Shown here piece after piece: positions 24,961 to 30,753 of a DNA stretch of 30,976 bases (the first letter of the stretch is position 1; each line of letters opens with the position of its first letter). The notes below the pieces were generated by a model. It saw only the letters and a program-made list of their open reading frames with translations, had not been told where the DNA came from and did not search any database. A program made the translations under genes and the position numbers. This DNA comes from Candidatus Omnitrophota bacterium (lineage in GTDB: Bacteria; Omnitrophota; Gorgyraeia; JABMRN01), in the NCBI GenBank assembly GCA_028702395.1, contig JAQVOV010000006.1, positions 1 through 30,976 of the forward strand. Reading direction: 5' to 3'.

Positions 24961-26157
24961 TTATTCTATTATCTGACTTACTACTCCAGCTCCTACTGTA
25001 TGTCCGCCTTCTCTGATAGCAAATCTTAATTCTTTTTCCATTGCAATCGGCATTATAAGCTCTACTTCTACCTGTACGTTATCCCCTGGCATTACCATTT
25101 CTACGCCCTCAGGTAGTTTTACTGAGCCTGTTACATCTGTTGTTCTGAAATAAAATTGTGGTCTGTATCCATTGAAAAACGGGGTATGTCTTCCGCCTTC
25201 TTCTTTACTTAGTATATATACTTTTCCTGTAAATTTCTTATGCGGCTTTATGCTTCCTGGCGCTGCCAATACTTGTCCTCTTTGTAGATCCTTCTTTTCT
25301 ATTCCCCTTAACAGTAATCCTACGTTATCCCCTGCTTGCCCTTGATCCAAGAGTTTTCTGAACATTTCAACTCCTGTTACTACTGTCTGCATTGTGTCCT
25401 TTAACCCTACTACTTCTATTGTTTCCCCTACCTTTACTATCCCTCTCTCTATTCTTCCTGTACCTACTGTACCTCTTCCTGTTATTGAAAATACATCTTC
25501 TACTGGCATTAAAAATGGTTTATCTATTTCTCTTACTGGTATTGGCACAAATTCATCTAATGCCTTCAATAGATCCCCAATATATTTCTGTGCTTCAGGA
25601 CTATCTGGAGATTCCATTGCCTTTAATGCACTTCCTCTTATTATCGGTGTTGTATCTCCTGGGAATTCATACTTTGTCAATAATTCTCTGATCTCTAACT
25701 CTACCAGCTCCAACAACTCTGCATCATCTACTAGATCAACCTTATTCAAAAATACTACTACTGCTGGCACGTTTACCTGTCTTGCTAATAGTATATGTTC
25801 TCTTGTCTGCGGCATTGGACCATCTGCTGCTGATACTACTAGTATTGCTCCATCCATCTGCGCTGCTCCTGTTATCATGTTCTTTATATAATCAGCATGT
25901 CCTGGGCAATCTATATGTGCATAATGTCTTGTTTCTGATTCATACTCTACATGGGATACCTGTATTGTTACAACCTTTGAATCATCTCTTACTGTTCCGC
26001 CTTTTGCTATATCTGCATAACTCTTTGCTGTTGCTTGTCCCTTTTTTGCAAGTACACTTAATATACCTGTTGTAAGTGATGTCTTACCATGGTCAATATG
26101 TCCTATTGTTCCTACGTTTACATGTGGTTTCGTTCTTTCGAATTTTTCCTTTGCCAT
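24961..26157 (-). CDS. tuf: Elongation factor Tu, copy 2
   Basis: 398 residues, identical in sequence to copy 1, with all GTPase motifs. Here the gene follows tRNA-Thr(GGU) and precedes rpmG, tRNA-Trp, secE and nusG, matching the tufB-type location. The ribosome-binding site AAGGAG is included in the repeated tract. Transcription probably starts at the promoter at 26594-26621 in front of tRNA-Thr. Confidence 0.98.
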   Translation of the reverse strand: MAKEKFERTKPHVNVGTIGHIDHGKTSLTTGILSVLAKKGQATAKSYADIAKGGTVRDDSKVVTIQVSHVEYESETRHYAHIDCPGHADYIKNMITGAAQMDGAILVVSAADGPMPQTREHILLARQVNVPAVVVFLNKVDLVDDAELLELVELEIRELLTKYEFPGDTTPIIRGSALKAMESPDSPEAQKYIGDLLKALDEFVPIPVREIDKPFLMPVEDVFSITGRGTVGTGRIERGIVKVGETIEVVGLKDTMQTVVTGVEMFRKLLDQGQAGDNVGLLLRGIEKKDLQRGQVLAAPGSIKPHKKFTGKVYILSKEEGGRHTPFFNGYRPQFYFRTTDVTGSVKLPEGVEMVMPGDNVQVEVELIMPIAMEKELRFAIREGGHTVGAGVVSQIIE

Positions 26158-26190
26158 GTTTTATTCTCCTTCTTTCTCTCTTCGCTTTAA

Positions 26191-26220
26191 GCTAGCAGCT
26201 CGTTGCTCGCAGCTCGTTGC
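26191..26220. repeat. Heptad repeat between tRNA-Thr and tuf copy 2
   Basis: Units GCTAGCA, GCTCGTT, GCTCGCA, GCTCGTT, GC. A single arm, with some internal self-complementarity (AGCTAGC, GAGC/GCTC). The rest of the 100-bp spacer is A/T-rich. Confidence 0.65.
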
Positions 26221-26259
26221 GTATATTTTATTATATCTTTATAATACTTCTTCTATAGG

Positions 26260-26335
26260 TGGAGCCCTTGACCGGGATCGAACCGGTGACCTCATCCTTA
26301 CCAAGGATGTGCTCTACCAACTGAGCCACAAGGGC
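26260..26335 (-). tRNA. tRNA-Thr (anticodon GGU)
   Basis: Cloverleaf with acceptor GCCCTTG / CAAGGGC, anticodon loop TTGGTAA on CATCC/GGATG, T arm CCGG TTCGATC CCGG, and encoded TCCA end. Located directly upstream of tuf copy 2, equivalent to thrT in the E. coli tufB operon. Confidence 0.96.
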
Positions 26336-26807
26336 TTTTCAGTATTTATTGTAACAACCTATTTTTTGCGTTTTTTAAATTGCGGCTAGCTACTCGTTCC
26401 TTGAACGTAGATTAACGGAACGAAATTGCGGAAACCTTATTTTGCTCCAACTTTTTTCAAATTTGTGCAAACGCAAATACTGGTTTTGTAAAATGTTTTT
26501 CAAAAATATATAATTATTTATGGTGAAACTTCTTCTGATCATTATATATAAGCATGGCTATCTCCCCATTTTTGAGGACACAACAATGTTACGATTGTAA
26601 CACAAGCCTTTCTTTTGTCAAATGTTTTTTTATTTTTTTTTAACATAGCACAAAATACAGTTTTTAGCGATTCTTTTCTTCAAGCATTATGTATGAACGA
26701 AGATCCGCCGCCTTGATCTTTTAAGGATAGAAAAAGAAAGTCGTATTTTGTTAACTCTTTACTATCAGCAAATTATTTATATAGGCCATCAAATCAAATG
26801 TTTTTAT
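26336..26807 (-). other. Upstream region of the tRNA-Thr-tuf2 operon, no gene
   Basis: This 472-bp gap has the operon promoter at 26594-26621, a leader of about 250 nt before tRNA-Thr, and a weak inverted repeat (CGTTCC / GGAACG near 26396-26424). The part from 26625 to 26807, after peptide gene C, is A/T-rich with no clear terminator. Confidence 0.55.
26594..26621 (-). promoter_or_regulatory. Sigma-70-type promoter of the tRNA-Thr-tuf2-secE-nusG operon
   Basis: Minus-strand TTGACA (26621-26616), 16-bp spacer, TACAAT (26599-26594), then NNN-AACATTGTT. It matches the tuf copy 1 promoter in both boxes, spacer length and the downstream bases, although the surrounding DNA differs. ACAAT and ATTGT form an inverted pair over the -10 and start site (26583-26598). 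Confidence 0.75.
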
Positions 26808-27047
26808 TTAAGACGGTAAATACGCATCTTCTGCAGCATTTGTTGTTGTTGGATTTGCTATTCCGCGTATAGATGAACTACATACTGGATTAGCTGAAAG
26901 CCTTGTGCTGACTATCCCGCCTATAGTCAAACAATTATTAGCGAAAGTCATTTGAAACCAAATTCCGGAAACTGCACATACTACTAATATTAACTGAGAA
27001 TAATCAAGACAAATAGCTTTTATTTTTGGACGTACATATTTTTTCAT
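26808..27047 (-). CDS. Small cysteine peptide, family member C
   Basis: Unrecognised 79-residue peptide. I start at 27047 (MKKYVRPKIK) since all paralogues begin there; the ORF extends ten residues further upstream into a Leu-rich stretch that overlaps the conserved leader DNA. Conserved Tyr4, Pro7-Lys8-Ile9, Gln18, Cys24, Gly28 (Ser27 replaces the first Gly) and Trp30. Distal cysteines at 39 and 56, Arg61-Gly62 five residues later, final Leu-Pro-Ser. It has one extra Cys at 13. Its upstream 64 bp resemble those of member F. Confidence 0.8.
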   Translation of the reverse strand: MKKYVRPKIKAICLDYSQLILVVCAVSGIWFQMTFANNCLTIGGIVSTRLSANPVCSSSIRGIANPTTTNAAEDAYLPS

Positions 27048-27070
27048 ATCATTTTTTATTAAAAGTAAAA

Positions 27071-27134
27071 GCATCAAAACAGATGGTTTTACTTAATTCT
27101 CAAGTTTAATATAAACACATATAAGCTTTTCTGA
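27071..27134 (-). promoter_or_regulatory. Conserved upstream element of peptide gene C
   Basis: This 64-bp stretch aligns without gaps to 29971-30034 upstream of peptide gene F, with 48 identical positions by my count. The best-kept blocks are AACTTGAG, AAGT, GTGTTTAT and TCAG (minus strand). It probably holds the promoter or a regulatory leader; I cannot assign -35 and -10 boxes with confidence. Confidence 0.6.
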
Positions 27135-27292
27135 TATCGCTACATTGACAACGTTAAAAATAGCCCCATTTAATTTTCTTGTAATATCATCTAATCCCTT
27201 CCGGACTTATTGAATTTTAATGAAATAATGTTTTAAAAATTCGTCATAATTAGCAGAAAATTAAATTCATACTCTGCATCAAATAATCAAAA

Positions 27293-27538
27293 TTAGCTGG
27301 GTACGGCATTATCTTGATCCATATGATCAGGAACATCATCGACCATATATCCGCTCCCTGGTCCTCCTTTTGGAGTTACATTACATGGGGCATTCGTAAG
27401 GGTTGTTGACATTGTCCCGCAATAGATCTTGTTTGTTGTATTGCCTAAATATACCCCTCCTAAACGACAAACAGCTAGTATAGCTTGACCTGAATTAAGT
27501 TCAACTGAAATTATTTTTGGTTTTGTGTATTTTTTCAT
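27293..27538 (-). CDS. Small three-cysteine peptide, family member D
   Basis: Unrecognised 81-residue peptide, longest of the set. ATG at 27538 is preferred to one at 27559 because CCAGGAAAA supplies a ribosome-binding site between them and it aligns the family start. Tyr4, Pro7-Lys8-Ile9, Gln18, Cys24, Gly27-Gly28, Tyr30; distal cysteines at 40 and 52, Lys57-Gly58, then an acidic tail ending DNAVPS. Only 57 bp separate it from member E upstream, so the pair is probably one transcript. Confidence 0.8.
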   Translation of the reverse strand: MKKYTKPKIISVELNSGQAILAVCRLGGVYLGNTTNKIYCGTMSTTLTNAPCNVTPKGGPGSGYMVDDVPDHMDQDNAVPS

Positions 27539-27595
27539 TTTATTTTCCTGGTATTTCATACCCTCTTTTTTTAGCTTCCCGAAACGAGATGTTTT

Positions 27596-27808
27596 TTATG
27601 AAGGAATGGCATCATCAGCCTGTGATGTACCATGAGAGGAAACAATGGCTCCTCTACCGCTAACACTACATGTCCATATGCCACCAGTTCCATAAACACA
27701 TTTAACTCCTAACTCAAAATACAATCCGCTAAGTTTACAAACTTCTAAGATCGCTTGCTCAGGGATAAGTGAAATAGCTTTTATTTTTGGTTGTATATAT
27801 TTCTTCAT
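27596..27808 (-). CDS. Small three-cysteine peptide, family member E
   Basis: Unrecognised 70-residue peptide, shortest of the set. Tyr4, Pro7-Lys8-Ile9, Gln18, Cys24, Ser27-Gly28, Tyr30; distal cysteines at 37 and 47, Arg52-Gly53, and end ADDAIPS. The segment CVYGTGGIWTC resembles the equivalent part of member A. AAAGG lies 8 bases before ATG at 27808, and a strong promoter lies immediately upstream (27829-27857). First gene of a probable E-D unit. Confidence 0.82.
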   Translation of the reverse strand: MKKYIQPKIKAISLIPEQAILEVCKLSGLYFELGVKCVYGTGGIWTCSVSGRGAIVSSHGTSQADDAIPS

Positions 27809-27828
27809 TGTGATACCTTTAATGTTTT

Positions 27829-27857
27829 ATTATACTGGGATTCTCATGAAATCGCAA
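27829..27857 (-). promoter_or_regulatory. Promoter of peptide genes E and D
   Basis: Minus-strand TTGCGA (27857-27852), 17-bp spacer, perfect TATAAT (27834-27829). The expected start leaves a leader of only about 14 nt including the ribosome-binding site. Confidence 0.7.
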
Positions 27858-28089
27858 GACAAAAGAAATCTTTTACTGGGAAAAGGAAGGGACATCGTAC
27901 CCCCCTGTTAGTGTGGAGGGATTTTAAGATAAAGAAATTGTTACGGTTAAAAGAAGAAGAGTATTTAAGGATAAAAGAAATAAGAAAAGAAATAAAGTTT
28001 GTAAAAGAAAGAGTTAAGAAAGAAGTCGAAGTTAAAGCAATAAAAGTAGTGAAGGACGAAGACAATCATTGTTCAGGTAATTATAGTTA
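27858..28089. other. Purine-skewed region without a supported gene
   Basis: The plus strand from about 27920 to 28070 is extremely A/G-rich and would encode a Lys/Glu/Arg-rich helix (for example KKLLRLKEEEYLRIKEIRKE) ending at TAA 28088-28090, at the edge of the long palindrome. The frame has no ribosome-binding site and its upstream part overlaps gene E. It may be a coding remnant associated with the palindrome, or low-complexity DNA. Confidence 0.3.
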
Positions 28090-28152
28090 ATGGGGTCAGG
28101 TCTTGAATTTGTCACTTTCGAAAAAAGTGACAAATTCAAGACCTGACCCCAT
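28090..28152. repeat. 63-bp perfect palindromic element
   Basis: Arms 28090-28118 and 28124-28152 are perfectly complementary over 29 bp around a 5-base loop (CGAAA). The outer part reads ATGGGGTCAGGTCTTG. From memory, similar GGGGTCAGGTC palindromes occur as dispersed REP-like elements near REP-associated tyrosine transposases, but no transposase is in this window. It would also act as a very stable hairpin at the 3' end of the permease gene. Confidence 0.88.
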
Positions 28153-28154
28153 AC

Positions 28155-29354
28155 TCACCCATTTCTACCCATTTCGAATAACAAAAATGCTCCTGTTATA
28201 ACACCTGTCAACTGCATCCACGGATATAATGGAGATCTGAATTTAGGCCTGTAATTAAATATTCTACTTTCTCTCATAATAACAACAGCAATGTTTGAGA
28301 ACATAAATATTAATATAAGAAATGTTGATGCAACTTTAACCAAAATTTCTAATTCAAGAAAAATAACAGATATAAGCATTATCAGCCCGGTAAAGATAAT
28401 AGAAATATAAGGAGTGCCATATTTTTTATGAACTTTAGAAAACAGATAAGGCAAGATCTTATCCTTTGACATTGCAAAAGGATATCTAGAAGCTGAAAGC
28501 ATTCCTGCATTTGCAGTTGAGACAAAAGCAAGTATTGCTGCAACTGCCATTATTATAATACCAGTGCTTCCCAAAAATTGCTCAGCACCTAATGAAAGCG
28601 GAACTTGTGTTGATGAAAGAACTTCTGCAGGTAAAAGCCCAACCGTGATAAAAGAAATAAAAGCATAAAATGTCCCAACAATAAAAAGAGAAAGCATCAT
28701 TCCAAGAGGGATATTTCTGCCTGGATTTTTGACCTCTTCACCAACGCTGGCAATTTTAGTAAGTCCCCCATATGAAACAAAAATAAAACCTACTGTAACA
28801 AAAATAGCTTTTTTTCCATACGGCACAAAAGGAACATATCTATGAATATCTATCTTAGGAAATCCTACAATAACGTAAAAAAACAAAAGAATAAAAAGTC
28901 CGGTAACAAGATATCTTTGCAACCTTGTTGTTTCTTTAACACCTTTTATATTGAGTAGAATAAAGAGAATACAAATTATCACAGCAACAACTTTTATTGG
29001 CACATGAAAAAGTATTGAAAAATATGCCCCCATACCAATAAGAGCAAAAGCACTTTTTAAACTTAAAGATAACCAGGAACAAACACCCCCTATGGCGCCT
29101 ACACCATAACCCATAGAGCGTGACATAAAAAAATAATCCCCGCCTGCTTTAGGCATAGCAGTAGTAAGTTCTGCATTGCTAAGCATAGCAGGAACAGCAA
29201 AAAAGACACCTAAAATATATGACAGGAAAAAAGATGGCCCGCATTTTGCAAATGCTAGTCCTGGTAAAATAAAAATGCCTGAACTGATCATAGCACCGCT
29301 TGCTATGCAGAATACATCAAATAAAGTTAATCTACGTGTAAAGTTTGTTGTCAT
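28155..29354 (-). CDS. APC-superfamily amino-acid permease, apparently lacking the last membrane helix
   Basis: Inner-membrane secondary transporter; substrate not predictable. 399 residues with about 11 membrane segments. TM1 holds the unwound substrate-binding motif GAMISSGIFILPG, TM2 has the SNAELTTAMPKAGGDYFF region, and TM6 the KIASVGEEVKNPGRNIPLG loop typical of the family. Homologues generally have 12 helices; here the protein ends FEMGRNG just inside what I count as helix 11-12, three bases from the 63-bp palindrome. It is flanked by peptide genes E and F but no functional link is evident. Confidence 0.87.
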   Translation of the reverse strand: MTTNFTRRLTLFDVFCIASGAMISSGIFILPGLAFAKCGPSFFLSYILGVFFAVPAMLSNAELTTAMPKAGGDYFFMSRSMGYGVGAIGGVCSWLSLSLKSAFALIGMGAYFSILFHVPIKVVAVIICILFILLNIKGVKETTRLQRYLVTGLFILLFFYVIVGFPKIDIHRYVPFVPYGKKAIFVTVGFIFVSYGGLTKIASVGEEVKNPGRNIPLGMMLSLFIVGTFYAFISFITVGLLPAEVLSSTQVPLSLGAEQFLGSTGIIIMAVAAILAFVSTANAGMLSASRYPFAMSKDKILPYLFSKVHKKYGTPYISIIFTGLIMLISVIFLELEILVKVASTFLILIFMFSNIAVVIMRESRIFNYRPKFRSPLYPWMQLTGVITGAFLLFEMGRNG

Positions 29355-29709
29355 GATGGGAAGATTATAGCATATTAAGGAAAAAGGAAAAAGGACGGAT
29401 GGTTCTGGAATGAGTTAATAGAACTTGGTAATTAGGACAATTAATAGGGCTTTTAAGTAAAAAGGTAAAAATGTTTTCGTATATAGTATGTCGTTGTGGA
29501 ACGTCCTGGATAAAGCTTAGACCTGCGAGCTACACACAACTTGCTTAATGGATCGTCCTGAACAAGTTTTGTTAATAGTGACTTTCATAAAGATAAAAAG
29601 TGGCCAATTTTATAATAAAGTCAAAAACACGTACAAGAGGCAAAAAAGTTTGGGCTACTGATCTTTTGGTCTATTAGTCCTACTGGTCAATGAAAGGATC
29701 GAAAAAAGA
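29355..29709. other. Permease-peptide F gap, no gene
   Basis: 355 bp with no credible reading frame. It has a short run of AAGGAAA-type 7-mers (about 29378-29397), two copies of a CGTCCTG-centred sequence (near 29501 and 29554), and an A/T-rich remainder. The DNA just behind gene F (29655-29705) has GGTCTAT/AGTCCTA-like units but no clear terminator. Confidence 0.4.
29364..29369 (-). promoter_or_regulatory. -10 box close to the permease start
   Basis: Perfect TATAAT preceded by TG at extended -10 spacing, only 9 bases before the ATG at 29354. If used, the mRNA would begin within about 3 nt of the start codon, i.e. nearly leaderless. No Shine-Dalgarno is visible. The -35 region is a poor match. 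Confidence 0.4.
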
Positions 29710-29946
29710 TCATGAAGGCATTTGGTCTAAACTAGTAACATTAAGAGTGTTTACCTGTGGATTTACTCCTTTTACAGCAACTAGACAAGTACTAGAGCCC
29801 AAGGTAGGATCATCCGCCTTCTGGCACTTATTTGTTCCGTTTGTTCCTACTCCAAAGTAATCACCTCCAACTTTACAAACTTGTAAAATCGCCTGATCTG
29901 AATCCAACTTAATAGCTTTTATTTTTGGTTGTATATATTTTTTCAT
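29710..29946 (-). CDS. Small three-cysteine peptide, family member F
   Basis: Unrecognised 78-residue peptide. Tyr4, Pro7-Lys8-Ile9, Gln18, Cys24, Gly27-Gly28, Tyr30; distal cysteines at 41 and 54, Lys59-Gly60, and end SLDQMPS. The stop is TGA at exactly the family end, further proof that TGA terminates here. The first 12 residues equal those of member E. No Shine-Dalgarno is evident; the conserved element at 29971-30034 lies upstream. Confidence 0.82.
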   Translation of the reverse strand: MKKYIQPKIKAIKLDSDQAILQVCKVGGDYFGVGTNGTNKCQKADDPTLGSSTCLVAVKGVNPQVNTLNVTSLDQMPS

Positions 29947-29970
29947 TTTTTTCTTTTATTTTAAGAACAA

Positions 29971-30034
29971 GGATTAACACAGATATTTTCACTTAGTACT
30001 CAAGTTAAGGATAAACACTAATAAAGGTTTCTGA
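29971..30034 (-). promoter_or_regulatory. Conserved upstream element of peptide gene F
   Basis: Ungapped 64-bp match (48 identities) to the DNA upstream of peptide gene C. It ends about 24 bp before the ATG in both cases, so spacing to the gene is also kept. Confidence 0.6.
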
Positions 30035-30135
30035 CAACTCTTGTGAATATAATAAAATATACCATAAAAAATCAAAAAAAGGAATGAAATTTTTAAACTT
30101 TGTCTGGCAGTTCTTAGCTTCCTACTTGAAAAGAC

Positions 30136-30274
30136 ACAAATGCCAACGCAGTGAGCATTTGGGCCCCGATCTCGCTGATTATGAGGAGTTTTTTTCTTTA
30201 CAAAAGTTTACTTTTAGAAAACTAAAAACTGGAAGGGAAAACAATGCGAACGTAGTGAGCATTGGTTCCCCTTC
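30136..30274. repeat. Two hairpins sharing an AACGNAGTGA loop
   Basis: AAATGC / GCATTT around CAACGCAGTGA (about 30138-30160), and GAAGGGAAAACAATGC / GCATTGGTTCCCCTTC around GAACGTAGTGA (30232-30274; 14 of 16 pairs). The loops are nearly identical, so they look like two members of one repeat family. No gene in this stretch is convincing. Confidence 0.55.
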
Positions 30275-30279
30275 TCTCG

Positions 30280-30345
30280 TTTTAATTTGCATTCCGTTTT
30301 TTCAGGAGAATTTATTTTCATGGAAAAACGGAATGCAAATTAAAA
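30280..30345. repeat. Perfect inverted repeat 1 of 3 behind tRNA-Gly
   Basis: 22-bp perfect arms (30280-30301 and 30324-30345) centred on a 22-base loop; the inner part is GCATTCCGTTTTT. It directly abuts the next inverted repeat. Confidence 0.88.
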
Positions 30346-30389
30346 GAGCCGTTTGCTTGCTCGAATATTCCCCAGAAAGCAAACGGCTC
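30346..30389 (-). terminator. Inverted repeat 2 of 3, probable terminator of the tRNA-Gly transcript
   Basis: 13-bp perfect arms GAGCCGTTTGCTT / AAGCAAACGGCTC (30346-30358 and 30377-30389). On the minus strand the stem is followed by TTTTAATTT, so it could terminate the tRNA-Thr-Tyr-Gly transcript. The 18-base loop is long for a terminator. Confidence 0.6.
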
Positions 30390-30439
30390 CTCCAAAATTA
30401 AACGGGTAGCATTCTAATGCTACCCGTTTAATTTTGGAG
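30390..30439. repeat. Perfect inverted repeat 3 of 3, overlapping the tRNA-Gly end
   Basis: 24-bp perfect arms (30390-30413 and 30416-30439) with a 2-base centre; the inner part is ACGGGTAGCATT. The right arm includes the last five bases of the tRNA-Gly gene with its CCA end, so a copy of the tRNA end (CTCCA) is present 45 bp further on. Confidence 0.9.
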
Positions 30440-30508
30440 CGAGAGAAGGGAATCGAACCCTCATATGAAGCTTGGAAGGCTCCTGCACTACCACTGTGCT
30501 ACTCTCGC
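30435..30508 (-). tRNA. tRNA-Gly (anticodon UCC)
   Basis: Acceptor GCGAGAG / CTCTCGC, anticodon loop CTTCCAA on GGAGC/GCTTC, T arm AGGG TTCGATT CCCT, discriminator U and encoded CCA. Third tRNA of a Thr-Tyr-Gly series. Confidence 0.95.
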
Positions 30509-30544
30509 AAAATGATTTTATTCTTTTGCCCTCCTCCGCTGAGT

Positions 30545-30663
30545 TGCTTCACTTCGTTTCGCATTCAGCTACGGTGGGCAGCCTTCGCTACGATTATGGC
30601 GAAGCCAGACGAAGCAAAATATGTAGCCCGCCAAAGGCGGGCGAAATAACTTTGCGAAGGCTG
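30545..30663. repeat. GC-richer hairpin element between tRNA-Gly and tRNA-Tyr
   Basis: Clearly higher G+C than its surroundings. Outer arms CAGCCTTCGC (30579-30588) and GCGAAGGCTG (30654-30663) enclose a perfect hairpin GCCCGCC AAA GGCGGGC (30626-30642) and further CTTCG/CGAAG pairs. The outer right arm runs into the CCA end of tRNA-Tyr. REP-like in appearance. Confidence 0.65.
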
Positions 30664-30747
30664 GTGGGGAGAGCAGGATTTGCACCTACGAAGGCTTGCG
30701 CCGTCAGATTTACAGTCTGATCCATTTGGCTACTTTGGTATCTCCCC
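30662..30747 (-). tRNA. tRNA-Tyr (anticodon GUA)
   Basis: 86 nt including a long variable arm, as expected for bacterial tRNA-Tyr. Acceptor GGGGAGA / TCTCCCC, anticodon loop CTGTAAA on CAGA/TCTG, encoded ACCA end. Confidence 0.95.
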
Positions 30748-30753
30748 GAAACT

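Larger units (their letters stand above)
24869..26175. repeat. 1.3-kb tuf repeat, second copy (first at 7661-8967)
   Basis: Direct repeat in the same orientation, offset 17208 bp. The identity covers all of tuf plus 92 bp after the stop codon and 18 bp before the start codon. By eye I found no mismatch. Flanking bases diverge abruptly at both ends. It points to recent gene conversion or duplication, and is also a site where an assembly could be joined wrongly. Confidence 0.88.

Noticed and set aside
27791..28090. Plus-strand 99-codon frame before the palindrome
   Set aside because: Its first part overlaps the start and promoter of peptide gene E in antisense, there is no ribosome-binding site, and the rest is low-complexity Lys/Glu sequence.
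30084..30401. 105-codon plus-strand frame through the hairpin series
   Set aside because: It runs across several perfect inverted repeats, which explains the chance open frame; no domain or coding signal is visible.
30435..30508. Integration (att) site at tRNA-Gly with a matching partner at the other end of the island
   Set aside because: Only about five bases of the tRNA end are repeated, within a hairpin 45 bp away. I found no longer copy near 26336 and no integrase gene.
30434..30720. Plus-strand frames over tRNA-Gly and tRNA-Tyr
   Set aside because: They are antisense to clear tRNA genes, a common source of false protein calls.
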